A stretch of DNA of 64,000 bases from Calothrix sp. NIES-4105 (lineage in GTDB: Bacteria; Cyanobacteriota; Cyanobacteriia; Cyanobacteriales; Nostocaceae): the NCBI RefSeq assembly GCF_002368415.1, contig NZ_AP018290.1, forward strand, positions 7,617,717 to 7,681,716, read 5' to 3'. Shown here piece after piece: positions 53,902-63,357 of this stretch (its first letter is position 1; every line of letters starts with the position of its first letter). A program made the translations under genes and the position numbers. The notes beneath the pieces are model-generated. The model had not been told where the DNA came from and did not search any database. It saw only the letters and a program-made list of their open reading frames with translations.

Positions 53902-54621
53902 CTACAACATAATTTTTTTCCTTTTTTTAACTGCGAAGGCGCCTAATGATACCCCTATTATTCCTAAAATAATGCTAGGTTCTGGGACTTGAGTAACCGA
54001 CGCAACTATTATTGCTTCGCCCCCCGTGAAACCAAACGTATTTATGGCGCCTCCTTGCATAAGTAAATCGCTTGTCTCTTTGCTAAAAGTTAAGTCAGTT
54101 GTTATATATAACTTTCCATCATCGAGTAATGGTGCAAATTTTAACGGTAAATTGGCAGTGCGTACTTGAGCATCTAAATTATCTTTGAGGAAAAAATTAT
54201 TAGTGTTATTATCAAAACCAATTGTATAATTACCTACTCTCTGAATTGCTGGCAGAGGTAGTTTTGTTGTGTCATTACTAAGCACATAATTACCTGTTGT
54301 TTCAATGGCGCCAGCAATTGAGTTAAGTGTTCGGGTGTCGAAATCGTAACTAAAAGTAAAGTTCGTACCACGATTAGAGTTAGGAGGCAAAATATTAAAA
54401 CCGGTTTGAAATCCAAGTGCTGGCGTAACCGTATTTTCGAGTCCCACCACATTTTGACCAGCCGATTCAAAAAGCTCTAATGCCGATGGAAAAAATCGTA
54501 TGCTGACTGTGCCAGACTGAATTTCATACTTTAAGTCGGCTGCATAGGAGGCGCCTTTTGGTTCCAATAATGCTGTAGTGGCAATGATTGCGGTAACAAT
54601 ACCTGATTTTAAGAAACGCAT
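53902..54621 (-). CDS. PEP-CTERM secreted protein
   Basis: A 239-aa secreted protein: signal peptide MRFLKSGIVTAIIATTALLE then GASYAADL, a beta-rich body (GFQTGFNILPPNSNRGTNFT) and a C-terminal VPEPSIILGIIGVSLGAFAV then KKRKK, a typical PEP-CTERM sorting signal. The function is unknown, probably surface or extracellular matrix. It is convergent with the hydrolase. Confidence 0.85.
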   Translation of the reverse strand: MRFLKSGIVTAIIATTALLEPKGASYAADLKYEIQSGTVSIRFFPSALELFESAGQNVVGLENTVTPALGFQTGFNILPPNSNRGTNFTFSYDFDTRTLNSIAGAIETTGNYVLSNDTTKLPLPAIQRVGNYTIGFDNNTNNFFLKDNLDAQVRTANLPLKFAPLLDDGKLYITTDLTFSKETSDLLMQGGAINTFGFTGGEAIIVASVTQVPEPSIILGIIGVSLGAFAVKKRKKIML

Positions 54622-54793
54622 AATTAAAGATTTTATTAACTGTTTAACAAAGTTTTAAATCAATATTTATTCAAATTGTGTAAACCAAGACACGTGCTGT
54701 TTTTAATTTCACTGTAAATATGTTTGTTTCTTTACAATCCTATGATAGTATAATTTCAGAGAAATTCAAGACTCTTTAATAAAAAACACAATT

Positions 54794-55439
54794 ATGTTTT
54801 GCTTACTTGCTGTACGGTGTACTCCAATAGCTCTAATTTTACTCGGTTTTGCGTTGCATCCAAAAAGCGCGATGGCACAAACAACGTATCAATTCAATGC
54901 TACGTATACTGGTGAAAATGCAGCAGTACCTTTGATGCAAAATATATCAAAAGTAACTATTACATCATCAAGTACGGATGCACCATACGGTTTAACAAGC
55001 CTCATTAACAGAAGTTATGCTAATATTGACCCGTCAACTGGTAGTCTTTCGTTCGGGCCAGATGCAGCAACTTTTGGTTTAAATAATAAACCCGCGCGGT
55101 GGCGCCACTTTTTTTGGAGCAGGAGACGATAAGCTGTTTGCAGATGTTGTTGGTAGCGGAAAACTTGACTTCGAGAACTTAAAAGGTACAACGACTGGGA
55201 CTTTTAATATTACTGGTGGCGAAGGAAGGTTTGTAGGTGCAACAGGTGTATTTAACTTTTTGGAAAACGACACATTAGGCACCGACCCTACGGCACCTTT
55301 TCAAAGTAAAGCCATGTTAAGTGGTTCATTTACAATCCCTAAGACAATTCCAGAACCGGGAAACACTACTGCATTAATTGGTATAGGAATTATTGGATAT
55401 GGAGCGCTCCGTCGTGCGAGCATCAAAAGTAACTGTTAG
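54794..55439 (+). pseudogene. PEP-CTERM protein gene with a frameshift
   Basis: The N-terminal part has a signal peptide (LALILLGFAL-like, then SAMAQTTYQF) and runs to DAATFGLNNKPARWRHFFWS before a stop at 55132. From the GGCGCC at about 55102 the coherent text GATFFGAGDDKLFADVVGSG continues one frame over to TIPEPGNTTALIGIGIIGYG and RRASIK at 55439. The shift lies in CCCGCGCGGTGGCGCC. The gene is recently broken, or the sequence has an error here. Confidence 0.75.
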
Positions 55440-55549
55440 TTAAAGTATTTCACAGGCGCCAATAATTAATAGATTGTGATGCTCGTGGCGCCTGTAAATA
55501 TTAGATGCTATTATCCATCCACCTGCAATTTATCGTTCTTGTTGGGGGA

Positions 55550-55885
55550 TCAATCCTCATCAAGTGCAGGAAAATACTCCTCAAACTTCCACAACTCTTC
55601 TTTATTAGCAACAAACCAAACGCGCGTTTCTGGACTTAGCTTACTCCAAATAATGGACGGCGGCACATCTGGTAATGCATATCGGTATTCATAACCAAGT
55701 ACTCTCAAATTATCTAATACATCATTTGGAACACCTAGTTCTTCCCAGTCAACCTCTATATCAATACCCGACATACAGCTAGCAGGATTATACATTAATT
55801 GTGCCGCGCGCACTAAATCAGCAAAATGTACAGGTTTAATGCCTAGAAGCTGAAATTCAAGTAATTCGTTATCCATTTGAGACAT
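55550..55885 (-). CDS. Hypothetical protein, 111 aa
   Basis: An acidic protein: MDNELLEFQLLGIKPVHFAD then VDWEELGVPNDVLDNLRVLG and SPETRVWFVANKEELWKFEE. No motif or signal peptide. Plain coding style and a Glu/Trp-rich C-terminus suggest a real cyanobacterial gene. It is upstream of the 3'-end repeat of the SDR gene. Confidence 0.6.
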   Translation of the reverse strand: MSQMDNELLEFQLLGIKPVHFADLVRAAQLMYNPASCMSGIDIEVDWEELGVPNDVLDNLRVLGYEYRYALPDVPPSIIWSKLSPETRVWFVANKEELWKFEEYFPALDED

Positions 55886-55941
55886 GATAGGCTTTCGTAA
55901 AGTAAATAAATGTACTCAATTGGATTTACGAACAGAGATTT

Positions 55942-56042
55942 GGCAACGGATACAACGGATACAACGGATAGGTGATTTTAAATAACTAGATTTTGTTTGT
56001 AACAAATAACTTATCCGTTACATCCTAGAGTCATCCGTTGCC
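55942..56042 (-). repeat. 3'-end inverted repeat of the SDR-CIA30 gene
   Basis: The right arm (56011-56042) encodes the last residues LATDDSRM and the stop of the leftward gene. The left arm (55942-55972) is its inverted partner built from GGCAACGGATACAACGGATA units. Loop about 40 bases. Confidence 0.7.
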
Positions 56043-57511
56043 AGTGTACCGAATAGTTTTTGCCAATCTGTAAAATCAGCTTTATCCTCAGTTGCTTTTA
56101 CCTCGAATGTCACGTTACAAGCTTTATCGTATTGCAATGCCTGTACACAAACTTCGGCAACGTCATCGCGGCTGATTTTACCTCTAATATTATCACCCTG
56201 TTCAAATACTAATTGTTTGGCGCCTACTTCTTCTGTCAATGCACAAGGGCGGATAATTGTATAATTTACACCGCTTGCTCTTACGCTGTCTTCGCCTTTT
56301 AATTTCCAGGTGAGAATACCACCTAATTGGTCATTTAACCGTACTGCTGGTGGTTCTTCTTCTAAATTTATACCTGGTCTTCCGGGACGTGTAACTCCAG
56401 CAGAACTGACAAATACAAACCCTGGTAAAGGACTTCCACCATAAGCTTTTATTGTTTCGACTTCTAACGAAAAAGTACCTGGTGAAAAATGAGGATTCAA
56501 ATCACCGTCGTACTCAAATTTACTCAACATTAATTGAAACGAGCGTATTTGAGCAATATTAACAGGAGGACGCTCTCTTACTACTTTGGCACGAAATACA
56601 GGAATTAATTCAGCAAACGGTACACGAATATCTATCCAGGCGCCATCTACAGTATCAAACGAATAGGCATAACCTACACCGTCCCAAGCAGAGTCACTAC
56701 GCAAAAATAGTTTATATCGCTTTCCGTCTCCTTTGACTCTTAGCTCAACACCTTCGTAACCTGATAAATTTATAGCTGGGTCGAAGTTCTTGGTGCGTAC
56801 AGAAGCAAAACCACCGGAGTTGTCTGTAGATACATTACCTGTAAATAAAGCTGTTTCGCCTGAAAATATTATATTACTTTGGCTAACTCCACCCATCACG
56901 ACATCATCTAAGGCGCCCCAAACATTTTTAAGATTGTCAGATGGTTGGGTAAAATCAAATATAGTTTTGACCGAAGCCTTTGGTAAGTATTTTGCTGCTG
57001 CCTCAACTAAATTTTTCACACCTTTATATTCAACGTTTTCAGGTGTATCGCCAACTATCTCAGGCATGTAAAATTTGATGCCTTGATTATATTTAGCACG
57101 GTCTGCCGTATCTCCTTCTTTTGGCTGTACACGCACTGCAGTACAACAAATAACACCTTGAATATTCGCCATTACGAGCGGTGTTAACGTTTCAGGCTTA
57201 GTAATATCGCCTACAACCATCTCAACATCGTTACCGAGAATCAACCGTGCTTTCTCAATATCGCGCACTAAACACCGCACCCGATAACCAAGTTGATTCA
57301 ATCGTCGCACAACTCGCTTACCAACACCACCCGTGGCGCCTGCTACTAGTATTACACCCACCTGTTTCGCTCCATTCGCTTGACTCTGATTCTCTTTATC
57401 ACGACCTTGAAATAAATTCTGCACCCAATTGAGTAAAGGAAAAACTTCAAAGTAGCTAAGAGTCTGAATAAACCTACCCAAGTCCCAAGGCTGACGATTT
57501 TTGTCGCTCAT
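56018..57511 (-). CDS. SDR-type NAD(P)-binding protein with inserted CIA30 domain
   Basis: A 497-aa protein from ATG 57511 (MSDKNRQPWDLGRFIQTLSY). A Rossmann NAD(P) motif VAGATGGVGKRVVRRL at 56-71 is followed by an inserted CIA30 domain of about 160 residues (DFTQPSDNLKNVWGALDDVV, FLRSDSAWDGVGYAYSFDT, FQLMLSKFEYDGDLNPHFSP) and then the end of the SDR fold (FVFVSSAGVTRPGRPG). The fusion is known in cyanobacteria, where it is tied to photosystem or complex I assembly; the exact role here is unproven. Its C-terminus is encoded by the repeat. Confidence 0.85.
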   Translation of the reverse strand: MSDKNRQPWDLGRFIQTLSYFEVFPLLNWVQNLFQGRDKENQSQANGAKQVGVILVAGATGGVGKRVVRRLNQLGYRVRCLVRDIEKARLILGNDVEMVVGDITKPETLTPLVMANIQGVICCTAVRVQPKEGDTADRAKYNQGIKFYMPEIVGDTPENVEYKGVKNLVEAAAKYLPKASVKTIFDFTQPSDNLKNVWGALDDVVMGGVSQSNIIFSGETALFTGNVSTDNSGGFASVRTKNFDPAINLSGYEGVELRVKGDGKRYKLFLRSDSAWDGVGYAYSFDTVDGAWIDIRVPFAELIPVFRAKVVRERPPVNIAQIRSFQLMLSKFEYDGDLNPHFSPGTFSLEVETIKAYGGSPLPGFVFVSSAGVTRPGRPGINLEEEPPAVRLNDQLGGILTWKLKGEDSVRASGVNYTIIRPCALTEEVGAKQLVFEQGDNIRGKISRDDVAEVCVQALQYDKACNVTFEVKATEDKADFTDWQKLFGTLATDDSRM

Positions 57512-57580
57512 AATCTTAAAAGCTAAAATAACTAGAGCCACGTATGTGGCTCTTATCTTTAGGCTACAATAATTAGTTTT

Positions 57581-57877
57581 ATGCGCGCTCGTATTGAAGA
57601 TGATTTATTATTCTTACACAAAGAAGATTTACCCGAATATAAAAAGGGTGGTTCGATAGTGCGGAATAGTTACTTCTGGGCACTAAAATCTATAGCTGGT
57701 AAAGCTTCACGCTATGGAGACTGGGAATATGAGCAAGAAGTTTGGTTTGCGTTAGGACGGATGCTGATGTCTTTTACCGAGTCAGGGTATTTAGGACATC
57801 GCGAGACGATATTAGAGTTTCCTGTCTCACAAGGCGAAATTCCCGATGAATTTCGTTTGGTCGCTACTTGGGAATAA
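57581..57877 (+). CDS. Hypothetical protein, 98 aa
   Basis: Reads MRARIEDDLLFLHKEDLPEY, KGGSIVRNSYFWALKSIAGK and WEYEQEVWFALGRMLMSFTE. Trp- and Tyr-rich, soluble, no known motif. It is divergent from the SDR-CIA30 gene with 69 bases between, so both probably use the same short promoter region. A hairpin with T-run follows the stop. Confidence 0.6.
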   Translation: MRARIEDDLLFLHKEDLPEYKKGGSIVRNSYFWALKSIAGKASRYGDWEYEQEVWFALGRMLMSFTESGYLGHRETILEFPVSQGEIPDEFRLVATWE

Positions 57878-57883
57878 AGCTCT

Positions 57884-57916
57884 AACCGCTGGTTTTCCCC
57901 AATTAGCGGGTTTTAA
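57884..57916 (+). terminator. Possible terminator after the 98-aa gene
   Basis: AACCGCT and AGCGGGTT pair with one bulged base over a 14-base loop, then TTTTAA. Confidence 0.5.
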
Positions 57917-58020
57917 TCCTTCCTTACAAGCTTTACTAAATACAGCTTCGGGACAATCAACCTTAGTCCAGGTGCGTAACGCTTCTTTAAGATAAGCAAT
58001 GGCGCCATTTCCAGCCCAAA
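57917..58020 (-). pseudogene. Possible coding relic
   Basis: On the minus strand this reads VFWAGNGAIAYLKEALRTWT then KVDCPEAVFSKACKEGLKPA with an upstream stop and no start. Coding style is protein-like, but the family is unknown. It could also be an unrelated open stretch. Confidence 0.25.
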
Positions 58021-59049
58021 ATACACGCTAAAAAATCCATAAGGATAAATCAATTATCCATAAAATGCTCCTGTGTTGTTAAAATATTATTTTATTGTCA
58101 TTTTTTTCATGTTTTTGTCGTTTTTTCATGTTAATAGGTACCAGAATTATTATAATGATGATTGGCGCCTATTGGATGTTAAAAACGTGCTGCTCAACTT
58201 TTATTGAGTATAAAATTAAAGTTTTGATTACGAAATAATGCTGAAATTTTCGGAAAATTCGAGTGTACACGTACAGCTAAAAGATACTTAATTTCCTACT
58301 GAACACGCTCGTTTACTAATCTGCATACTGAATTAATTAAGATATTTATTATACTATTTTAGTGTCTTGCAGTGGAAGTAATTCAGTCAAGATACGAGAT
58401 TTAAAGTTAATTATTTAACTATTTGATACTTAAAATTTTGGTGAGAATCATTATGATTCTGGTGTGATATTTTTGACAATTACTTGTCTGAAAGTTATTT
58501 TTACGTTTTTTAAAGTCTTTTCATTAATTCCTCACTATGTTAAATTTATCTTTCAATAAAAAAGCAATTTTTTACACTCTCATTAAATATGCGTTTTTAT
58601 GAACGCTACTTTAGATAGAGTTACTTCGCTTTTGTTTTTGGTTAACTTACCTACCAGGGTTTTATACTTAAGGGTGCCATTATTAGACAAAAACGTCTGT
58701 ATTTGGCGTGGGGTTTATTATATTTATCTGCTTCTACCTTCTCTACTGCTGTAAGCGTATGATTTCCCAAAGTTTTTGGGTGAAATTTTCCACGCTTAAC
58801 GCCTTTAGTTCAGGCTTGACCAGGGTTTGTGCTTTTACTAAGACTGTTTAACTGAATAATTTAGAGCTTACTTTATTCGATTAAAGTAGGCTTTAGATTT
58901 TCAATACCTATCTTTACCAAAATGCTTATATAGTTAGCAACGCTTTGGCTTAAAAACGCGTGCGTAACAGCATTATGGGGATTTGATGGGAGATATTTCT
59001 GTAACCAGGACTACATTCATTGAAATTGAAATCAAAACAGGTCTATAAT
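58021..59049. other. Gene-free region of about 1 kb
   Basis: AT-rich with many stops in all frames. One GGCGCC at about 58165; palindrome density is low compared with genes. No RNA gene, repeat array or insertion-sequence end is recognised. Confidence 0.5.
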
Positions 59050-59469
59050 ATGCACGAACATTTTCAAGCTGTACTCAAGCGTCATCTACAAGCAAAGGTA
59101 GAGACTCATCCTCCTTTGTTTCCTTGGGAAACAGAATTAGCAGATTATCCGGACTATCCAGATGCGTCATCTATGATGCAGGTTCGGAGTGCAGAGCGCA
59201 GTATAAAGCAATCAACCTTCACAAGTTTTTTACCCGTAAAAATTTTCAATAAGCCTTTAGTTTGTCAAAATATAATAGGGTTTTATATACTTTTAACAGT
59301 CAAATTACTCCAGTCACTAAAAATATCTTTTCCGAAAGCAACTCATAATCTTAAAGGTAAGGATTCCTTGGTGCTGAAAAGTTTATATTGGTCGGTATCA
59401 CTAGCAAAGTATTTTATATTGCTGCTTTTTTTACTAGCCTTGCCTGCTAAGAATCAATTTCGGAGTTAA
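59050..59469 (+). CDS. PatU-like N-terminal protein with unusual membrane-like tail
   Basis: ATG 59050 gives 139 aa. The first 40 (MHEHFQAVLKRHLQAKVETH, PPLFPWETELADYPDYPD) match the N-terminus common to PatU-type and related Nostocales proteins. The rest is not the usual body: hydrophobic segments (IIGFYILLTVKLLQSL, YFILLLFLLALPA) suggest one or two membrane spans. It may be a truncated gene joined to foreign text, so its integrity is doubtful. Confidence 0.5.
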   Translation: MHEHFQAVLKRHLQAKVETHPPLFPWETELADYPDYPDASSMMQVRSAERSIKQSTFTSFLPVKIFNKPLVCQNIIGFYILLTVKLLQSLKISFPKATHNLKGKDSLVLKSLYWSVSLAKYFILLLFLLALPAKNQFRS

Positions 59470-59589
59470 TTGGAGATAACCCTGAGATTGCGCGCGGTTA
59501 CATGAACGTTCTCACCACACCTTTTTTCCAAACCTACATTACCCCAAAGACAGAATTAGCTTGCTATCTTACTCCCTTCCCAGCATAAG

Positions 59590-59650
59590 ATTACCTATCT
59601 TCCTTCCTCCTTTGTGACCTTTGTGTCCTTTGTGGTTAATTCCAAATCAG
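59590..59650. repeat. CCTTTGTG-rich dispersed repeat
   Basis: TTTGTGACCTTTGTGTCC and TTTGTGGTTAATTCC repeat the motif seen near 7535, 14345 and 17045. Non-coding. Confidence 0.45.
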
Positions 59651-59768
59651 TATTCTTTGAGTGGGAAGGGAGTAATGCTGCCTATGCTAAAGCTATCTCA
59701 ATTCCCAGCATACGCCTGATTTTAATCCATTCGGATGCGAAATAGCAACGCGAATGCTTTATTAAAGA

Positions 59769-60008
59769 ATGACTCCTAAGAATAGAGAAATTTTACAACA
59801 AGCGGCACAAAAAGCGAAACAGTCAGCAAAACGTGCAATTCAAGCAATTGAAAGAGCAATTCAAAATAAACAATTAATTAATCTTGAAAAATCTCAAGAC
59901 ATGATTATTGCTAATTTGAGAACTGAAGTTAAGCAATTAAAAACTGAAAATGAAAAATTAATAGTTTTACTTGAATTATTGCTGCAAGTAATAACGGACA
60001 AAGAATAG
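59769..60008 (+). CDS. Small coiled-coil protein, 79 aa
   Basis: Almost wholly helical: QQAAQKAKQSAKRAIQAIER then LRTEVKQLKTENEKLIVLLE. The second half is a clear leucine-heptad coil. No partner is recognised. It is followed by a transposase fragment, so it could be a passenger or a relic of a larger gene. Confidence 0.5.
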   Translation: MTPKNREILQQAAQKAKQSAKRAIQAIERAIQNKQLINLEKSQDMIIANLRTEVKQLKTENEKLIVLLELLLQVITDKE

Positions 60009-60081
60009 GTATTTAAACTAAACTGCAAGGAATGCACTTGATGACAGCTCTGCTATTCTCGCTACTCGCGCGCCTGCTTAA

Positions 60082-60432
60082 ATATCTAAGTATCCTGAAC
60101 AGTTCAAATTTGAACAAATTCAATCATATCCAGTCGTAGTTAATTTCCAGGGTGAAACTGCAACATCAGATGCCGGACTCAGCCTGATTGCGGAGTTGAA
60201 TAATGATGGTAGCTTAGAACTTGTAGCAGTGGTGCCGATGTTAACAATGATAGGCGCCAATAGGTTATCTGAATATCTATCAAAAATAATATGCGAGGGT
60301 GAGAACCCCTACCTTTTAAGGCTATCCATTAGTCACATCTTTCTTAACAATCCTAAAACCCTTGTTATAAAATCATCTATTGGACTGAGGAGTCAAACAT
60401 ACTTGACAATTTCACCTTTATCTTATCGCTAA
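60082..60432 (+). pseudogene. N-terminal fragment of an IS1380-type transposase
   Basis: Without a start codon the frame reads FEQIQSYPVVVNFQGETATS then DAGLSLIAEL, the conserved N-terminus of IS1380-family transposases. The match then fades (NNDGSLELVAVVPMLTMIGA) into unrelated text up to a stop at 60432. The catalytic domain is absent. It is a dead element fragment. Confidence 0.55.
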
Positions 60433-60709
60433 AATCAGGTTTTTATTGAGAATTAAAAAACGGCGCCATAAGGATTAGAAGGATGTTCGTGAATACTCTC
60501 GCTAATGTTGAGAATCCGGGTAATGGATAGCTTATTAAGGGGAGTCAGGGGGGATAAATATCGAGAAAATTTGTTAAAAGAGTAGTATTGAGATAACATG
60601 TTATTTCCGGAAAGCTTAAGAGAGAATTTGTATCAGCATTAAGTACTTAACTAGTTCGCTCAAATCCTTATGGTGACTTTTCATTTTATCTGGAAAAACG
60701 CTCGCCCGT

Positions 60710-60806
60710 TCACCTAACCCCCCAGTTTTTTTCTTGATTATGGAAGGAAGAGAGTAAAATTACTCCCCTCTCCCTTGTAGGAGAGGGGCTGGCGGAGAGG
60801 TTTTAA
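60710..60806. repeat. Dispersed hairpin repeat (second copy of the 14190 type)
   Basis: TCACCTAACCCCCCAG, then CCCCTCTCCCTTGTAGGAGA and GGGGCTGGCGGAGAGGTTTT. It matches the block at 14190-14284 with the first hairpin decayed. Confidence 0.7.
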
Positions 60807-60833
60807 CCAATTATATTATAAAGGTGAAAAATT

Positions 60834-61457
60834 ATGTCTTTAAATACCAAAGCTGACAATGAACATACAATCAATTTTATTGTATCGAAAATTATTTCTA
60901 TTCTTAGTTTATTATATTTTATTGCGATTCCACTAGGGTGGACTAAATCACAATTTACGACAGAAGATGTAGTCATATTACTAGTTATTCTACTATTTAA
61001 CTCTGAGTTATTAGAAAAACTAGTAAAACTTGTAATATCCAAAGATGGTATCACACTCGATTTAAATCAAATTAAAGAAACGCAAGACAATCAGCAAGTC
61101 AGTATTCAAGCCAATCAATCTAACATCGAAGCGATTTCTAATATAATACAGCGTATTACAACATTAGAGGAACAAATAGCTCAAAATAAGAATGAAAAAG
61201 AGCTTATCGTCAACAGTCTATTGAGCGAATACGAGTTAAAGCATCTCGAACAGCTATCAAGTAACCAACCTTTTCCATACACAAAACAACGCACGTTTGA
61301 ACAAGAGTTACGCCATTTACGCGCGTTTGGCTTTATTGAAACCTTACCTGGTAAAACAATTTCGGGAATGCCAGCAACGGGTGAACTTAAAGACTATGTA
61401 AGAATTACCCAAAAAGGTTTAGATTTCTTAAGTAAGAAGCAAGAACTACAAGTATAA
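60834..61457 (+). CDS. Membrane-anchored coiled-coil protein with winged-helix C-terminus
   Basis: A 207-aa protein. Two membrane segments (SIISLLYFIAIPLGW-like at 20-36 and VVILLVILLFNSELLEKL at 46-63), a coiled coil at about 77-130 (ISNIIQRITTLEEQIAQNKN), then a soluble domain with HLEQLSSNQPFPYTKQRTFE, ELRHLRAFGFIETLPG and VRITQKGLDFL, which looks like a winged helix. AAGGTG precedes the ATG. It might tether DNA or a partner to the membrane; the family is not named to me. Confidence 0.7.
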   Translation: MSLNTKADNEHTINFIVSKIISILSLLYFIAIPLGWTKSQFTTEDVVILLVILLFNSELLEKLVKLVISKDGITLDLNQIKETQDNQQVSIQANQSNIEAISNIIQRITTLEEQIAQNKNEKELIVNSLLSEYELKHLEQLSSNQPFPYTKQRTFEQELRHLRAFGFIETLPGKTISGMPATGELKDYVRITQKGLDFLSKKQELQV

Positions 61458-61569
61458 AACACAACTTTATTCTCAGCAAAAATTTTTGACACAAATTCGG
61501 TGCAATTTCACAACTTTCTGCTATACCTGATATTTGGAAGTTTAACTCAAAATACATTTCACATATCTG

Positions 61570-63336
61570 ATGGCAAACAGTACAAGTTATCAACCGCCCA
61601 TAGATAAACTGCTGACTCTTGGTTCTAAGCAGTTGAATGATGTTGCAGAACTAGGTTTTAGCTCTGAGCATATTCCTGATTTAATTAAAATGGCGATTGA
61701 TAACGAGTTGCTAGGCGCCTCGGATGATAACTTTTCTTGGGCGCCTGTTCATGCTTGGCGAATATTAGGGCAACTACAAGCGACTGAAGCTATAACTCCC
61801 TTAATACAATTGTTTCAGTACAAAGATAATGATTTAGTTAACGAGGAATTGCCAAAAATCTTAGGTAAGATAGGTAATGCGGCAATTCCTGAATTAACAA
61901 AATATCTAAATTCTCAAGAAAATCAGCTTTTAGCACGTGTTACCGCAATAAATAGTCTAGAAGAAATCGCCCAGCAGACGGGAGCGCGCAGTGAAGTTAT
62001 AAACGTGTTAGCTCAAAGCTTACAATCATGTAACCAAAATCCTAGCGAACTTAATGGATTTATAGTCAGCGCACTTATTAATTTACAAGCACGTGAAGCG
62101 GCACCACAAATAAAATACGCATTCAATACAAACCAAGTAGCTGAGGATATAGTAGGTGATTGGGAGGAAGTTCGAGAAAGCTTAGGTATCAATTCAGACG
62201 AAGAAGTTGAAGAGTATCAACCCCAAGCATTACAACAATTAGCTGAAACTAATATTGAAGCAGAAAAAGCAACACTTGAAGAAGAGCAACAGCGTCAAGA
62301 AGAACTTAATGCTTTGATTGATATAGTCGCAGAAACTGCCGAGATAGAAACTCAAACGCAAGAAAATACACTTCCTACAACCGAGTTAGCTTCCGAAATT
62401 ATTGATACAGAAACTTCTACTGAAGAAAATACACTTCCTACAACTGAGTTAGCTACCGAAGATACTGAGACAGAAACTTCTACTGAAGAAAATACACTTC
62501 CTACAACTGAGTTAGGTATCGAAGATACTGAAACAGAAACTTCAACTGAAGAAAATAGACTTCCTAAAACCGAGTTAGCTTCCGAAGATACTGAAACAGA
62601 AACTTCAGCTGAAGAAAATGCACCTCCTACAATTGAGTTAGCTTCCGAAATTATTGATACAGAAACTCAAACTCAAGAAAATGCACCTCCTACAATTGAG
62701 TTAGCTTCCGAAATTACCGAGACAGAAACTCAAGAAAATGCACTTCCTACAATTGAGTTAGCTTCCGAAGTCAATATAACAGAACCACCAACTGGAGAAA
62801 CAGCATCTTCTACAACTGAGTTAGCTTCCGAACTGGCTAATATAGAAATCCAAGCTCAAGAGAATGCACTTGCTACATCTGATAACGCTTCCCAACTTGT
62901 TGAGACAGAAACCTCAACTGAAGAAAATGTACTTCCTACACCTGATAACGCTTCCGAAACTAACAATACTAACTTAGTATCAGGTGAGCCACAATTGCAG
63001 CAGGAGATTATTTATACGCAAGAAAACTTAGTTAGTGAGATACATAAGCTAGAAGACGAGATAGAAGAAGTTGCATCTGAAATTGAAGCTAGTGAGAAAA
63101 CACAAGTAACTGTTGAAGCATCAACTCAAACTGATGATTCGCACGAAAAAACCGAGGACAAATCTACCGAAGCAATTAGTGTAGAATCTTCCGAAGAATC
63201 TTCTGAAGAGTTAAACCCATTGGAACAAGAAGATATTAAAGGCTTTGGGCGCCCTGCCACAACTAAGGAAAAAACGGAGAAACCCCAGAAAGGCAAGCCA
63301 AGCAAAAAGAAAAAGCGTGGTTTCAGCGATTTATAA
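61570..63336 (+). CDS. HEAT-repeat protein with 21-residue acidic tandem repeats
   Basis: A 588-aa protein. The N-terminal 210 residues are HEAT-like (APVHAWRILGQLQATEAITP, LPKILGKIGNAAIPELTKYL), as in DUF1186-type proteins. Residues about 265-475 are about ten copies of a 21-residue unit of the type ENTLPTTELASEIIDTETST, highly acidic. The C-terminus is basic (KPQKGKPSKKKKRGFSDL) and preceded by EDIKGFGRPATTKEK. It is probably a scaffold; the opposite charges of repeat and tail are notable. It follows the membrane gene by 112 bases. Confidence 0.75.
   Translation: MANSTSYQPPIDKLLTLGSKQLNDVAELGFSSEHIPDLIKMAIDNELLGASDDNFSWAPVHAWRILGQLQATEAITPLIQLFQYKDNDLVNEELPKILGKIGNAAIPELTKYLNSQENQLLARVTAINSLEEIAQQTGARSEVINVLAQSLQSCNQNPSELNGFIVSALINLQAREAAPQIKYAFNTNQVAEDIVGDWEEVRESLGINSDEEVEEYQPQALQQLAETNIEAEKATLEEEQQRQEELNALIDIVAETAEIETQTQENTLPTTELASEIIDTETSTEENTLPTTELATEDTETETSTEENTLPTTELGIEDTETETSTEENRLPKTELASEDTETETSAEENAPPTIELASEIIDTETQTQENAPPTIELASEITETETQENALPTIELASEVNITEPPTGETASSTTELASELANIEIQAQENALATSDNASQLVETETSTEENVLPTPDNASETNNTNLVSGEPQLQQEIIYTQENLVSEIHKLEDEIEEVASEIEASEKTQVTVEASTQTDDSHEKTEDKSTEAISVESSEESSEELNPLEQEDIKGFGRPATTKEKTEKPQKGKPSKKKKRGFSDL
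62360..62990 (+). repeat. 63-bp coding tandem repeat inside the HEAT-repeat gene
   Basis: About ten diverged copies of GAAAATACACTTCCTACAAC then GAGTTAGCTTCCGAA and ACAGAAACTTC. The units stay in frame. Copy number probably varies between strains. Confidence 0.85.
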
Positions 63337-63357
63337 TTGAATACAGGGAATTAATTT

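Noticed and set aside
60196-60432. Independent 78-codon gene
   Set aside because: The frame continues upstream into IS1380-type transposase sequence without a start, so it is part of a fragment.
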